A stretch of DNA of 60,870 bases, taken from Ignavibacteriales bacterium (lineage in GTDB: Bacteria > Bacteroidota > Ignavibacteria > Ignavibacteriales > Ignavibacteriaceae). Within the stretch, counting starts at the first letter, position 1; every line of letters starts with the position of its first letter. This document shows positions 26,302 through 35,579 of the stretch, in pieces. A program made the position numbers and the translations under genes. The notes under the pieces are model-generated. The model ran no database searches. It was not told the DNA's origin and worked only from the letters and a program-made list of their open reading frames with translations. The DNA lies in NCBI GenBank assembly GCA_020061995.1, contig JAGUXE010000318.1:1-60870 (forward strand), written 5' to 3'.

Positions 26302-27378
26302 ATGAATTTCTTTACAAAAGCATTAATGAAATCTTTTTCCCGGAGAAGAAAGGAAATACTTTCGAGACCAACTGACATAAAAAGAATTCTTATTATCTGG
26401 CAGCATAATCAACTTGGTGATTTGATAGTTAGTTATCCTTTGTATCGAGCAATTAAAGAAAATTTTCCAGGAGTTTACCTTACAGTTATTTTGAGTCCGG
26501 CTAATTATCGGGGTTTGGAGACTTGCCAATTCATCGACAAATTGTTTGTATTTGACAAGCGAAGATTAAAATCTCTTGTTTATCTAAAAGAATTAAAATC
26601 TATATTACGTAATAACTATGATGTTGCGGTTGTCCCGTCAGTTGTCTCAATATCATTTACAAGTAATTTATTAGCAGGTCTATCCAAAGCAAAAATTAAA
26701 ATTGGTCCGAATTCACTAAATGGAATCGCAAACGAGACAAATTTTTTCTTTGACAGTAGAGTTGATTTAGATTGGCGAAGTACACCAAATAAACATGTAT
26801 CTGAAAGAACTCTCGACATTATAAAACCGCTTGGAATTACAACCACAGAGCTTCATCCTCAAATAACATACGATAGTGTTGAGTATAATGATATTCAAAA
26901 TTTTATTAATTCCATTCCCGGCGACAAATCAACCAAAATTATCGGTTTCCATATTGGTGCCGGTAAACCACAGAATCGCTGGAATTATAATAATTTTGCA
27001 GAATTGATTAATCGATTATCCATAAAAAATAATTATCGAATTTATTTTACCACGGGGGGGAGAGAAGATCTCGAATTAATAAAATTGGTTCAAGAAAAAA
27101 TAAGCATTAAAACTGCAATTTTTGATCAAAGAGGAATTTCCAAATTGTATGCACTTATTGAACATTCCGATTTATATATTACAAACGATACCGGACCAAT
27201 GCATGTAGCGGCTGCTTCAAGTAAACCTGTTATTTCACTATTTGGACCAACAAATCCAAATATGTGGAGACCCTTAAAAGAAAATAAAAAGTTTATTCAC
27301 GTAAGTGATAACATTGATAATATTAAAGTAGAGGATGTATTAGAATTGTCAGAAAAATTATTGAATGCGAATTGTTGA
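26302..27378 (+). CDS. Glycosyltransferase family 9 (heptosyltransferase-like)
   Basis: A 358-residue GT-B fold enzyme of family 9, which adds sugars such as heptose to lipopolysaccharide core on the cytoplasmic face. N-terminal landmarks are IIWQHNQLGDLIVSYPLYRAI (about 30-50). The C-terminal half has FHIGAGKPQNRWNYNNFAELI (about 216), TTGGREDLEL (about 250) and the donor-site region YITNDTGPMHVAAASSKPVISLFGPTNP (about 294-321, given here only as its landmarks). A run of seven G lies at 27054-27060 in the TTGGRED codons. It is a single gene. The precise acceptor and sugar cannot be inferred. Confidence 0.92.
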   Translation: MNFFTKALMKSFSRRRKEILSRPTDIKRILIIWQHNQLGDLIVSYPLYRAIKENFPGVYLTVILSPANYRGLETCQFIDKLFVFDKRRLKSLVYLKELKSILRNNYDVAVVPSVVSISFTSNLLAGLSKAKIKIGPNSLNGIANETNFFFDSRVDLDWRSTPNKHVSERTLDIIKPLGITTTELHPQITYDSVEYNDIQNFINSIPGDKSTKIIGFHIGAGKPQNRWNYNNFAELINRLSIKNNYRIYFTTGGREDLELIKLVQEKISIKTAIFDQRGISKLYALIEHSDLYITNDTGPMHVAAASSKPVISLFGPTNPNMWRPLKENKKFIHVSDNIDNIKVEDVLELSEKLLNANC

Positions 27379-27389
27379 TAGAACCAAAA

Positions 27390-27941
27390 TCAAAACGAAT
27401 ATCTTAAAAATATAAATGTACTGCCTATGCTTGGTGAATTATTAGTAAATGTAATTCCATATTCTACCCCCAAACCAATACTAATTCCACTTTTATCCTC
27501 AACATTTTTATTCAATCTGTAACCGATAATTCCGGAGAAGATAACTCCATAAGCCATTTCATCTCTATCAATAAAAGTTTTATCATTCAACATTAAAACT
27601 CCGATTCCTTCTTCAATAAAGAAGAATTCCGACAGAGGCTGCTCGGCTATAATTTTTATTGAAGCTCCTTTAATTGAGGGATAATACTTAGAAATTCTAT
27701 CATCAGGTAACAAGCCATTAATGTCTTGACCAATAAGAAATGAGAACCGAAGATCAATTTCTTTAACAATTTGTATTCTTAAATCTAAACCGATTGATGT
27801 GTTCCAACTGTAAGTTGTTGGGATATTCCCTTCGATAATTCCGAAACCGGCTTGCCCACTTATTGACCTTATTTGTCCGTTAAGAAATGTTGAATGTGTA
27901 AGCACGATCAGAATTATTAAAAAGTATTTTTTGAATTTCAT
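27390..27941 (-). CDS. Outer-membrane beta-barrel protein, about 8 strands
   Basis: A 183-residue exported protein. The signal peptide ends at about residue 22 (FLNGQ). The rest is alternating hydrophobic/polar strands, for example STSIGLDLRIQIVKEIDLRFSF-like regions, and it finishes with FIFLRYSF, an aromatic C-terminus typical of BamA-recognised barrels. It is too short for a porin. It lies 18 bases after the stop of the YdjC-like gene upstream on the same strand, so they may be co-transcribed. No specific family recognised. Confidence 0.75.
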   Translation of the reverse strand: MKFKKYFLIILIVLTHSTFLNGQIRSISGQAGFGIIEGNIPTTYSWNTSIGLDLRIQIVKEIDLRFSFLIGQDINGLLPDDRISKYYPSIKGASIKIIAEQPLSEFFFIEEGIGVLMLNDKTFIDRDEMAYGVIFSGIIGYRLNKNVEDKSGISIGLGVEYGITFTNNSPSIGSTFIFLRYSF

Positions 27942-27959
27942 TACTGAATCGAATTATTT

Positions 27960-28844
27960 TTAATAACCACTCTGAGTACTCTTCATATTCTCAAGCCCAT
28001 GTTGCAGAATTAAATCACGATAAGATATTGGCTTAATATTTTTTGTTTTTAATAGTTCCTTAAATTCGATTGAAGTTAAGGCATCTAATTCTCCTTGTCG
28101 GTGACGACTCATTTCAGGTGGACCAGACGGATTAAGATCAATCATTGCACACAATTCATCATTATCAATTCCGATGTGACAGACTATTAGATTAACCTTT
28201 CCGACATTTAATTTATCTGATATTATCTCGATAAGACTCTCCTTCTTCTTATCAATTGGAGCTGAATACATATTATCAACATCCACCTCAGCAAAGTAAC
28301 GTGAAATTCCGAGTTTAAATTCTTTTGCTAATTTTTCCACAATTGCACGATATTCCGGTTTATCAACAGCAGTTCCCATGTGATAATCAACGTAATCTAT
28401 GCGAATACCTGAATTTATAGCCCTTTCGATTTGTGCTCTAAGTTCTTTTTCAATTTCATTTAACTGAGGATTGTTCTCGTAAAACAACTTCCTTGACGGG
28501 AAAAAGAACCCTTCTTTATCAGTAAGCGAAAAAACTTCTTTCCCAAGAATTGGTCCCCAACGGAAGTTTTTCCATTCTGCATTAAGAGTTAAGTGAACAC
28601 CGACAGAAACATGTGGATTCTCTTTTAATATTTCGACTGTCTGTTGATACCATGGACATACAAACATCACCGAAGTTGAAAATGGAATCCCGGTTTTTAT
28701 CATTTTCTCCAATGCAATATTCGTTGAATTAGACATTCCCGAATCATCACATCGAATTAGCAGAACAGTTGAGTTATTCACATTTTGTGAAAATACTAAA
28801 CCGCTAAAAAGAAAAGACAAAATAATAATGCGAAACTTTAACAT
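27960..28844 (-). CDS. ChbG/YdjC-family carbohydrate deacetylase, exported
   Basis: A 294-residue protein of the ChbG/HpnK (YdjC) metal-dependent deacetylase family. It has a signal peptide (about 1-19, FSGLVFSQ). The first metal/catalytic motif is LIRCDDSGMS (about 29-38, Asp-Asp), then HVSVGVHLTLNAEW (about 78) with metal-ligand histidine, and YVDYHMGTA (about 148). E. coli ChbG deacetylates chitobiose; this one, being exported, probably acts on an external or envelope N-acetylated sugar. Neighbouring genes for a GH-like hydrolase and glycosyltransferase agree with a sugar-related role. Confidence 0.88.
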   Translation of the reverse strand: MLKFRIIILSFLFSGLVFSQNVNNSTVLLIRCDDSGMSNSTNIALEKMIKTGIPFSTSVMFVCPWYQQTVEILKENPHVSVGVHLTLNAEWKNFRWGPILGKEVFSLTDKEGFFFPSRKLFYENNPQLNEIEKELRAQIERAINSGIRIDYVDYHMGTAVDKPEYRAIVEKLAKEFKLGISRYFAEVDVDNMYSAPIDKKKESLIEIISDKLNVGKVNLIVCHIGIDNDELCAMIDLNPSGPPEMSRHRQGELDALTSIEFKELLKTKNIKPISYRDLILQHGLENMKSTQSGY

Positions 28845-28903
28845 ATCATTTTCCGATAAAAATTTCTTAATGACTTAGAACTTGAATAGGAATCAATCTA
28901 TTC

Positions 28904-31294
28904 TTATTTAAGAAACATAAGTTTTTTTACAGAGCGGAATGTACCGCTTCTTAATTCAACAAAATAAACTCCGCTTGAAAAATTTTCTTCGTATGAAGCT
29001 GTGTTAAACTCTATAGAATATTTCCCGGGAGATTTCACTTCATCTATCAACATAGCCACTTCACATCCCATAACATCAAAAACTTTCAATGTAACACGAT
29101 CAGTCAGTGGTACTTCATAACTAATTACTGTTGAGGGATTAAACGGATTCGGGTAATTCTGATCAAGTTTATATTGACTGGGAAATTGATCGGAATCTTC
29201 AGTGCCAACAATAGTAGTTCCGGTCTTAAATCCGAAGTATTGAGTCCATGCACTTGTACCGATAGAATTAAACGCTGCAACTCTCCAAAAATGATTTTTG
29301 AGAGGTTCAAGATTTTCAATATAAATCGAGGTATCGCTTAAAGAAGTATCCTTAACAACGCCGGTAGTAAAATTACTATTTGTAGCGAGTTGAAATTTAT
29401 ACGATGTTGCATTATCTATAGATGTCCATTTGAAAGTTGGATTTAACGGAACATTGAGAATCGCGTGGGTAGGTTCGAGTAATACAGGAGTAAATGGGAT
29501 ACCCGATTTAAATGTGTGAACAGCCGAAAATTCACCGCCGCCGCCATAACTAAATGCTTTTACCCGCCAATAATATGTATTGCCGGAAACTATTCGAGCA
29601 AAAACTGCTGAAGTCGATCTATACTCTCGCAGGTCGTAAATAATTTCTGTGAATGATGGATCGGTTGCTACTTGAACACGATATCTTAAAGTATTTGGAA
29701 CAGCGCTCCAACTTAGTGTAGTCGTTGATGTTAAATTATTTGCTCCATTTGCCGGTGTTAACAATCCAGGAGTTCCCGGTACGAGTCCTGAAGTATCAAA
29801 TAGAATAACATTACTTAAAACACTTTCATTCGAATATCTGTCAAAAGCGGTTACACCATAGTAATTCCCTTCAGTAACAGAAAATTTTGCATAATTAGGA
29901 TCAAGAAATTCAACTCCGGTGTGACCGAAAATATTTTTTTGCTCATTCACATTTCCTTGCGAAGTTGTAAATCGATAAACAAGATATGAAACTGCTGTGT
30001 CACCATTCACTGTTGCAGTCGGTTTATCCCATTGTAGTTCATAACTATTATTTGCAAGATTATATTGATAGCGAAGGTTTGTCGGTGGATTTAATTGAGT
30101 ATTACTGCCGGGTAACCAATCCATTTTAGGTGTTACTGATGGTTGTGTATAATAGTTATATTCGAGTGAATCATTACATCCCGCCAAATTATTGATAAGA
30201 CTTTTAGAACTAAAAAAAACCCCGCCACTAATAGTTGAGATTGTTCTATTTGTTTTCATCTCCCATGAAATTTCACCCGGCGACCAACCTGATTCTACAT
30301 AACGATAAGCCGGAAGTCCGATATAGAGATCTCGTCCATTAAGGAAAGTTGTTCCTGACCAATTCCCCAACTGATTGTTATAAGCAACCCAATAGAGTTG
30401 TGGCATAATGTAGTCAATGTAAGGAGCACCTGTATGAAGCACTCCTGTGGTATCTCGATAGTCCCCTTTTAACCAATCAGCAGGAGAACAAAAAATGCTA
30501 TTGTTTACGGATGGATTTCCTGAAGGACTAACACCAAATTTGACATACGGTTTGACTGCTTTTAAGCTATCGTTAATCATTTTTAATAAAAGATTAACGT
30601 TATTTTTTCTCCATGCTGATTTATCTGTAAATCCATTAGGATAAAGCTGAAATGTTGCATCATCATTAAATGCACCATAGTCAGAATAGGGATAAAAGTA
30701 ATCATCGAAATGAATTCCATCTACATTATATCTTCTTGCTATATCCATAACAATTGAAGTTACATAATTTCTAACAGCAGGTAAACCGGGATTTAAGAAG
30801 CGATACTCGGTACCGGTACATTTTATGATCCACTCCGGATGAGTATTTATAACGTGATTAGGCGATAAGCTACTTACACTCCCCGATGTTTGTAGTGCTC
30901 GGTAGGGATTAAGCCACGCATGCAATTCCATTCCACGTTTGTGAGATTCCTCAATTGCAAATTGCAATGGATCATAATTAGGATCGGCAGGAGATGCGCC
31001 CTGTTGTCCGGTAATAAATCTTGACCAAGGTTCAATTGAACTTTTATATGCTGCATCGCATAATGGTCTTATATGAAAAAAGACTGCATTTAATCCGTAA
31101 CTTCTATGAGAATCAAGTATAGTCTGAAGCTGAGTTTTTTGTGTATTCATTACCGAAATAGTTGTTCCTGTAGAACTTGGCCAATCGATTCCGAGTGAGG
31201 CAATCCAGACTCCTCGCATTTCATATTTTGGTATAGTTGTTTGTGCAGAAATAATTGAGAAAGTTACAAAGAGAAGTAATAATGTTATTTTCAT
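28904..31294 (-). CDS. T9SS-sorted GHL10 (DUF187) glycoside hydrolase-like protein
   Basis: A 796-residue secreted protein. A signal peptide (about 1-17) is followed by the GHL10/DUF187 catalytic-like TIM barrel (about 25-400), opening with EMRGVWIASLGIDWPS and including ELHAWLNPYRA (about 130) and VDGIHFDDYFYPY (about 195, with the expected acidic pair). After it come Ig/fibronectin-like modules (about 405-500, 505-605, 610-700). The T9SS sorting domain begins at QNYPNPFNPST (about 711) and ends in a Lys tail. The related FenI/YddW-type domain is thought to act on glycans such as denuded peptidoglycan. It probably works at the cell surface. Confidence 0.92.
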   Translation of the reverse strand: MKITLLLLFVTFSIISAQTTIPKYEMRGVWIASLGIDWPSSTGTTISVMNTQKTQLQTILDSHRSYGLNAVFFHIRPLCDAAYKSSIEPWSRFITGQQGASPADPNYDPLQFAIEESHKRGMELHAWLNPYRALQTSGSVSSLSPNHVINTHPEWIIKCTGTEYRFLNPGLPAVRNYVTSIVMDIARRYNVDGIHFDDYFYPYSDYGAFNDDATFQLYPNGFTDKSAWRKNNVNLLLKMINDSLKAVKPYVKFGVSPSGNPSVNNSIFCSPADWLKGDYRDTTGVLHTGAPYIDYIMPQLYWVAYNNQLGNWSGTTFLNGRDLYIGLPAYRYVESGWSPGEISWEMKTNRTISTISGGVFFSSKSLINNLAGCNDSLEYNYYTQPSVTPKMDWLPGSNTQLNPPTNLRYQYNLANNSYELQWDKPTATVNGDTAVSYLVYRFTTSQGNVNEQKNIFGHTGVEFLDPNYAKFSVTEGNYYGVTAFDRYSNESVLSNVILFDTSGLVPGTPGLLTPANGANNLTSTTTLSWSAVPNTLRYRVQVATDPSFTEIIYDLREYRSTSAVFARIVSGNTYYWRVKAFSYGGGGEFSAVHTFKSGIPFTPVLLEPTHAILNVPLNPTFKWTSIDNATSYKFQLATNSNFTTGVVKDTSLSDTSIYIENLEPLKNHFWRVAAFNSIGTSAWTQYFGFKTGTTIVGTEDSDQFPSQYKLDQNYPNPFNPSTVISYEVPLTDRVTLKVFDVMGCEVAMLIDEVKSPGKYSIEFNTASYEENFSSGVYFVELRSGTFRSVKKLMFLK

Positions 31295-31391
31295 GGTGAC
31301 AATTCCGTTCAGTTGAGCATAAATAATTTAGCTGAACAAAATTAAGAATAATAAATTTATGATGTAAGAAAAAAGAGATTTCGGAATAGAC

Positions 31392-31423
31392 AAAAAAAGG
31401 AGAGGTTGTTTTCCTCTCCTTTT
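31392..31423 (-). terminator. Terminator of the lamin-tail protein gene
   Basis: An 11-bp perfect stem (31395-31405 with 31413-31423) has a 7-base loop. On the minus strand it is followed by a T-run. It sits 22 bases past the stop codon of the gene ending at 31446. Confidence 0.88.
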
Positions 31424-31445
31424 GCAATAGTCTAAATATAAAATT

Positions 31446-32207
31446 TTATTTGAGTAAGTTTAATTTTTTAGTTTCAACAAGATTACCGGCAGTTAATGTA
31501 TAGAAATAAACACCACTTGATAATCCACTTGCATTAAATTCAACAACGTAATTACCGGCTTTCTTAAAACCATTCATCAATATTTTAACTTCATTACCCA
31601 GAACATCATAGATTGCTAATTTAACATTAGTTTGTTCAGGAATACTGAAATTAATTAATGTAGTCGGATTAAACGGATTCGGATAGTTCTGTGATAATTC
31701 AAAATTGTTAGTGTTAAGATTATCATCTCCTATACTTGAAGGATTATTGCTGGCTCCTCTTGTAATTGTATTAACAAGACCCCAATCGCCACTTCCATCA
31801 GGAACTCTTGAATATGATTGCGAAGTGTCCATAGCTGTAAATACAACATTATCAACCACTACTCCTGTAGGATCTTCAAACCATACTTCTTCGCCACCGC
31901 TTGATAATCCAAAAGCACTTGCACTACCGTCATCTGTAACAATCACATAAAATCCGTTTGCTGGTATAGATGCACCTGAGGGAAATTCTTTCTTTGGTTT
32001 TGTGCCGGCATTTCCACCACTATCATAAATTTTATAACCGGTGAGATCCATTGTAAATATTGCTGAGTTATGAATTTCAATCCAATCAGGAGCCACGGCT
32101 GTTCCTCTTGAAAATGTTTCATTCATAAGAACAGATTGTGCATAATTGATGCCCAGCAAGGTGAAAGTTAAGATTAAAACTAATAAAAGATTCTTATTCC
32201 TTTTCAT
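31446..32207 (-). CDS. T9SS-sorted lamin-tail-domain protein
   Basis: A 253-residue secreted protein using ATG 32207. This start is preceded by CTGGGG and begins with the lipophilic signal peptide MKRNKNLLLVLI; the longer frame to 32258 adds a non-signal extension and is unlikely. The lamin tail domain (about 22-125) shows DWIEIHNSAIFTMDLTGYKI, YVIVTDDGS and the late SYSRVPDGSGDW motif. A complete T9SS sorting domain starts at QNYPNPFNPTT (about 170). Such domains occur on many secreted nucleases and adhesins; here there is no enzyme domain, so a binding role on the cell surface is likely. Confidence 0.9.
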   Translation of the reverse strand: MKRNKNLLLVLILTFTLLGINYAQSVLMNETFSRGTAVAPDWIEIHNSAIFTMDLTGYKIYDSGGNAGTKPKKEFPSGASIPANGFYVIVTDDGSASAFGLSSGGEEVWFEDPTGVVVDNVVFTAMDTSQSYSRVPDGSGDWGLVNTITRGASNNPSSIGDDNLNTNNFELSQNYPNPFNPTTLINFSIPEQTNVKLAIYDVLGNEVKILMNGFKKAGNYVVEFNASGLSSGVYFYTLTAGNLVETKKLNLLK

Positions 32208-32541
32208 ACTAACCCCAGGTAATTTTTTTAGTAAACATAATTTTTTATCACAGAACATAATTAGCTAATATTATCAATATTACACTATGCAGTTATTTAT
32301 AACCAATATTTCATGAAGAATAACTTATGGACTTCAACAAATAAAATTGTTTTATTTTGATAGAAGTAAATGCGGGAACTTAAACTTCCATTTATTGATT
32401 GACTGCTATTAAATCTATTCACATTGCTTAGAAATTCTTTTTTGAATATCAACAGCAAGGTCTTCACACTTGATATTAGAAACATTTGATATTGTATTTG
32501 TGCGTAGAAGTTATCCGCCAGGTGGGGTGTAGGTAACCTTT
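32208..32541. other. 334-bp gap between two minus-strand genes
   Basis: It contains the promoter region of the lamin-tail gene and the 3' flank of the phosphate transporter. A short AT-only hairpin (AAATAAAA/TTTTATTT near 32340-32358) is visible. An uninterrupted 62-codon frame (32297-32485) lacks a ribosome site and any family look, so I do not call a gene. Confidence 0.45.
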
Positions 32542-34062
32542 TTATTTGTTTAGTGTTTTATTTGATCTTTTTTTCTTTTCTGCTTCTTCTCGATCAACTC
32601 TGAATATCTCTTCGATAAATTGAATTTTCTCTTTTAAGATTTTATCGTGTAGTCTGTCACCGTTCGAAAACCAATGTGATAAATTATCGGTAATATATTT
32701 TTCAAAATCTATTTTATGGCTGAATGCTTTGCCGTGATGTTTCTTTAGTTCTGTTACTTCCCCAGCATCAAATTTTTCATAATCAATTTTTTCATTTATG
32801 AGAGTTGAATCTATTTTAAAACTATCAATCTTTGCGTAATTGAATATCGAAAACAGTTCTTGATTCTGATATTCTATTCTATCCATCAATTCATTTCGAA
32901 AGACTTTTTTATTATTGTATCTGATTCCGACCATATCACTAATGGGAGCAGTATCTACGCCTTCATCATTCAACTTTGTGATAACTGATTGTGTAATCTG
33001 ATGAGGGACTTGATGTATTATTTTTTGTTCGAAAACATTCTGAACAAAAAATAATAGAACAAATGATAATACTCCTGCAGTTAATGGGGCAATAACCCAA
33101 CCAAGACTAATTTTCCCGAATACTTTGAAATTTATCGATTGCGGGTCTTTTGCTAAACCAACTCCAATTACAGCTCCGATAAAAGATTGAGTTGCAGAAA
33201 GTGGAACCAACGGAATTGAAGGAAGATTATTTTGCAACAAAAATGTTTCAAGAGATTGTGAAGTGAATAATGTAAGGACTAAAAACTCGGCAAAAACCAC
33301 CGCAAAACCTGTTATTGGAGATATTTTATAAAGATCAGCGCCAACAGTCTTCATCACATTGCGACCGTAAGTGATAATTCCAAATGCAATTGCAGTTCCA
33401 CCGAGAAAGAAAAGTTGCTCGATGCCGGTTATTTTAAAACTCTCTGTTACCTGAATATCTGTAAACGGAGAAGCTGAAACAAACATCCCCATAACATTTG
33501 CGATATTATTAGCTCCCATTGAATATGAAGCTAAAGCACCAACAATTATCAATCCTATCCTTGTGTAATTATCAAGCGTTAGCATGTGTATTTTCCACTT
33601 TAGGATAGTATTCTTTATCAGCTTAAAAATGAGATACCCGAAGATGGCGGCTATTATGGGGCTTGCAACCCAGCTCATTAATATTTTGGATAAAGATGCA
33701 AAATCAGTAGGGGAACCGGTAAAAACATTCCAGCCAATAATAGCACCAACAACAGCCTGGGAAGTTGAAACCGGCAATTGAGCTTTGGTCATCCAGGTAA
33801 TTGCTATTCCAACTGATAACGCTACGGTAAAGCTTCCGGCTATGGCATTTATTCCACCAAGGTTTGTCAATGTACTTGTTGTTCCGGCGCCGCTAATAAC
33901 CGCCCCGAGCAGTGTAAATATTCCCCCGATAATGGCAGCAACTTTAAATCTGACCATCTTAGATGAAACTGCAGTACCAAACAATCCGACTGCATTATTA
34001 GCCCCCAAAGACCAACCAAGAAATAAACCACTACTAATAAAAAACCAGATTGATATATCCAA
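32542..34062 (-). CDS. pit: PiT-family inorganic phosphate transporter with extra C-terminal domain
   Basis: A 506-residue PiT/Pho-4 transporter. The two family repeats are GANNAVGLFGTAV (20-32) and GANNIANVMGMF (183-194); many PiT proteins have GAND here, so both aspartates are replaced by Asn. About ten helices reach to residue 342. A polar 160-residue C-terminal domain follows, with motifs DMVGIRYNNKKVFRN and YITDNLSHWFSNGD, not seen in classical bacterial PiT. It is coupled to the PhoU-like gene upstream (2-base gap). It imports phosphate; ion coupling and the role of the tail remain open. Confidence 0.9.
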   Translation of the reverse strand: MDISIWFFISSGLFLGWSLGANNAVGLFGTAVSSKMVRFKVAAIIGGIFTLLGAVISGAGTTSTLTNLGGINAIAGSFTVALSVGIAITWMTKAQLPVSTSQAVVGAIIGWNVFTGSPTDFASLSKILMSWVASPIIAAIFGYLIFKLIKNTILKWKIHMLTLDNYTRIGLIIVGALASYSMGANNIANVMGMFVSASPFTDIQVTESFKITGIEQLFFLGGTAIAFGIITYGRNVMKTVGADLYKISPITGFAVVFAEFLVLTLFTSQSLETFLLQNNLPSIPLVPLSATQSFIGAVIGVGLAKDPQSINFKVFGKISLGWVIAPLTAGVLSFVLLFFVQNVFEQKIIHQVPHQITQSVITKLNDEGVDTAPISDMVGIRYNNKKVFRNELMDRIEYQNQELFSIFNYAKIDSFKIDSTLINEKIDYEKFDAGEVTELKKHHGKAFSHKIDFEKYITDNLSHWFSNGDRLHDKILKEKIQFIEEIFRVDREEAEKKKRSNKTLNK

Positions 34063-34064
34063 CT

Positions 34065-34709
34065 CTATTCGAACCTTTTAACTATTGCAATTGAAAGTCG
34101 ATCACAAACGTCTTCGGATAGTTCTGCTATTCTTTCTATATGAAAAGTGAAATAACGGATATGAATTTTTCGACTGAGTTCGAAATCAGTTCTGAATATT
34201 GTTCGTTTAATTCTTTCAGCAATTTTGTTTGTTTCTTTTTTGTAGAATTGAACTTTAGTAACATAATCCCGGACAGCGTCGATGTTCTTAAAATAGGCTC
34301 TTATTCCACTAACTGTATTTTCAAGACATGAGATTGAACTATCGGCAATGTATAGGAAATCTTGCTTCAATTCAGGAAGAACTTGAGGTATCTCGACAGA
34401 AAATTCAAGAAGAGTTTCAGTAGTTATATTTAAGACTTTATCACAACTTTCAAGCAATCCCAAAACATCACCACGAGCTTCGGGAATTAAAGTTCTTGAA
34501 TATAATTTAATTTCTATATTACGCCGAAGATCGTCAGCCCGATCTTCTATTTTTCTTAAATCTTGAAGATGATTTTCAAACTCATCCATTTGTCCGTCAG
34601 TATAACATTTAATACCGAGTTTAAAAATCAATCCCCCCTTGATAACTAGATCAAGGTATTCATCCATTTCAGATTCAAGTTTTTTTGTTTTCGTAAAAAA
34701 TAGAGACAT
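34065..34709 (-). CDS. PhoU-like DUF47 protein (PiT accessory)
   Basis: A 214-residue all-helical protein of the TIGR00153/DUF47 group, distantly related to PhoU. It shows the family landmarks EMDEYLDLVIKGG (about 13-25), the DRADDLRRNIEIKLY helix (about 57-71) and HIERIAELSEDVCDRL (about 189-204). In bacteria and archaea DUF47 genes almost always sit next to pit, as here with a 2-base gap, and they are thought to control its activity, although the mechanism is not settled. The pair forms an operon with this gene first. Confidence 0.92.
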   Translation of the reverse strand: MSLFFTKTKKLESEMDEYLDLVIKGGLIFKLGIKCYTDGQMDEFENHLQDLRKIEDRADDLRRNIEIKLYSRTLIPEARGDVLGLLESCDKVLNITTETLLEFSVEIPQVLPELKQDFLYIADSSISCLENTVSGIRAYFKNIDAVRDYVTKVQFYKKETNKIAERIKRTIFRTDFELSRKIHIRYFTFHIERIAELSEDVCDRLSIAIVKRFE

Positions 34710-34877
34710 ATAGTCCTCTTTGATACTAATTCTTTTAATAGATTTAATCTAAATACAAAAATATCTAAATCAAGTTTCACCTGCAATGAATATGAAATCC
34801 GATGAAATTATCATCTACATTCTGGTAAATTTTGTCATATAATTTCATTTGAATAATTAAATTTTGATTATTTAATT

Positions 34878-35579
34878 TTACCATTTTGAATATGGATTCT
34901 TCATCAACATTGAATTATAATATTTCACATCACCGGTAACTTCTTCGCCTAGCCATTCAGGTTTTTCGAAAAATTCTTCTTCATAACTGAGTTCGATTTC
35001 AGCAACAATCAAACCATTGTTTTCACCGTAAAATTCATCAACTTCAAAAGTATGTTGTCCGACTACTACTAAAAATCTGGTTTTATCGATAACTCCTGGT
35101 TCACAAATTTTCATTAACTCTTCAGCTTCCGTTACAGAAATTTCTTTTTCCCACTCAAAGCGGGTTGTTCCTGAATCATTACTCTTTCCTTTAATGGTAA
35201 GATATCCTTTATCGCCCAAAATCCGGACACGGACTGTTCTTTCATGGATGGATGAAAGGTAAGCTTGAATGATTCTTGTGTTTTTTGAAGCTAAATGTTT
35301 GAACTCCCCTAAAACTAAAAACTTACGTTCTATCTCTTTTCCCATCTTAAATGCTCCATATTTCATACCGACTAAATTTTTTAAAGCACGTATATAATTA
35401 ATGTTTTGGAATTGGTCCACCCCAAGTTCACAAACGGTCTTAATTACTAATTCAGGATCTTCCATTTCAACTGCTGCTGTCTTAATAACTTTTCCGTCAA
35501 CGGTAACTTCTGCAATTTCTACAATAGTATTATTAATAGTAAAACCGGTCCTTTTCTTATGAACATTAACCGCTTTCAA
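34878..35579 (-). CDS. CYTH-domain triphosphate tunnel metalloenzyme with unexplained N-terminal extension
   Basis: The last 155 residues are a complete CYTH domain: EIERKFLV (82-89), TVRVRILGDKGYLTIKGK, a Trp-Glu-Lys strand (about 144), a Lys-Thr-Arg strand, and the closing VTGDVKYYNSMLM. Bacterial CYTH proteins often hydrolyse tripolyphosphate; one branch makes cAMP. The first 78 residues (FTINNTIVEIAEV, then a helix) are not part of a standard CYTH. The TTG at 35579 is the only NTG-type start, and the frame continues open upstream to a stop at 35640 beside an AAGGAG at 35634-35640. ATG 35345 has GGAG 8 bases ahead and could give a normal standalone CYTH protein. Confidence 0.8.
   Translation of the reverse strand: MKAVNVHKKRTGFTINNTIVEIAEVTVDGKVIKTAAVEMEDPELVIKTVCELGVDQFQNINYIRALKNLVGMKYGAFKMGKEIERKFLVLGEFKHLASKNTRIIQAYLSSIHERTVRVRILGDKGYLTIKGKSNDSGTTRFEWEKEISVTEAEELMKICEPGVIDKTRFLVVVGQHTFEVDEFYGENNGLIVAEIELSYEEEFFEKPEWLGEEVTGDVKYYNSMLMKNPYSKW

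Noticed and set aside
31446..32258. Longer start for the lamin-tail protein at 32258
   Set aside because: The 17 extra residues are not a signal peptide and the internal ATG at 32207 has a GGGG ribosome site.
32297..32485. 62-codon minus-strand frame in the gap before pit
   Set aside because: No ribosome site, no family resemblance, and low-complexity hydrophobic composition expected from A+T-rich DNA.
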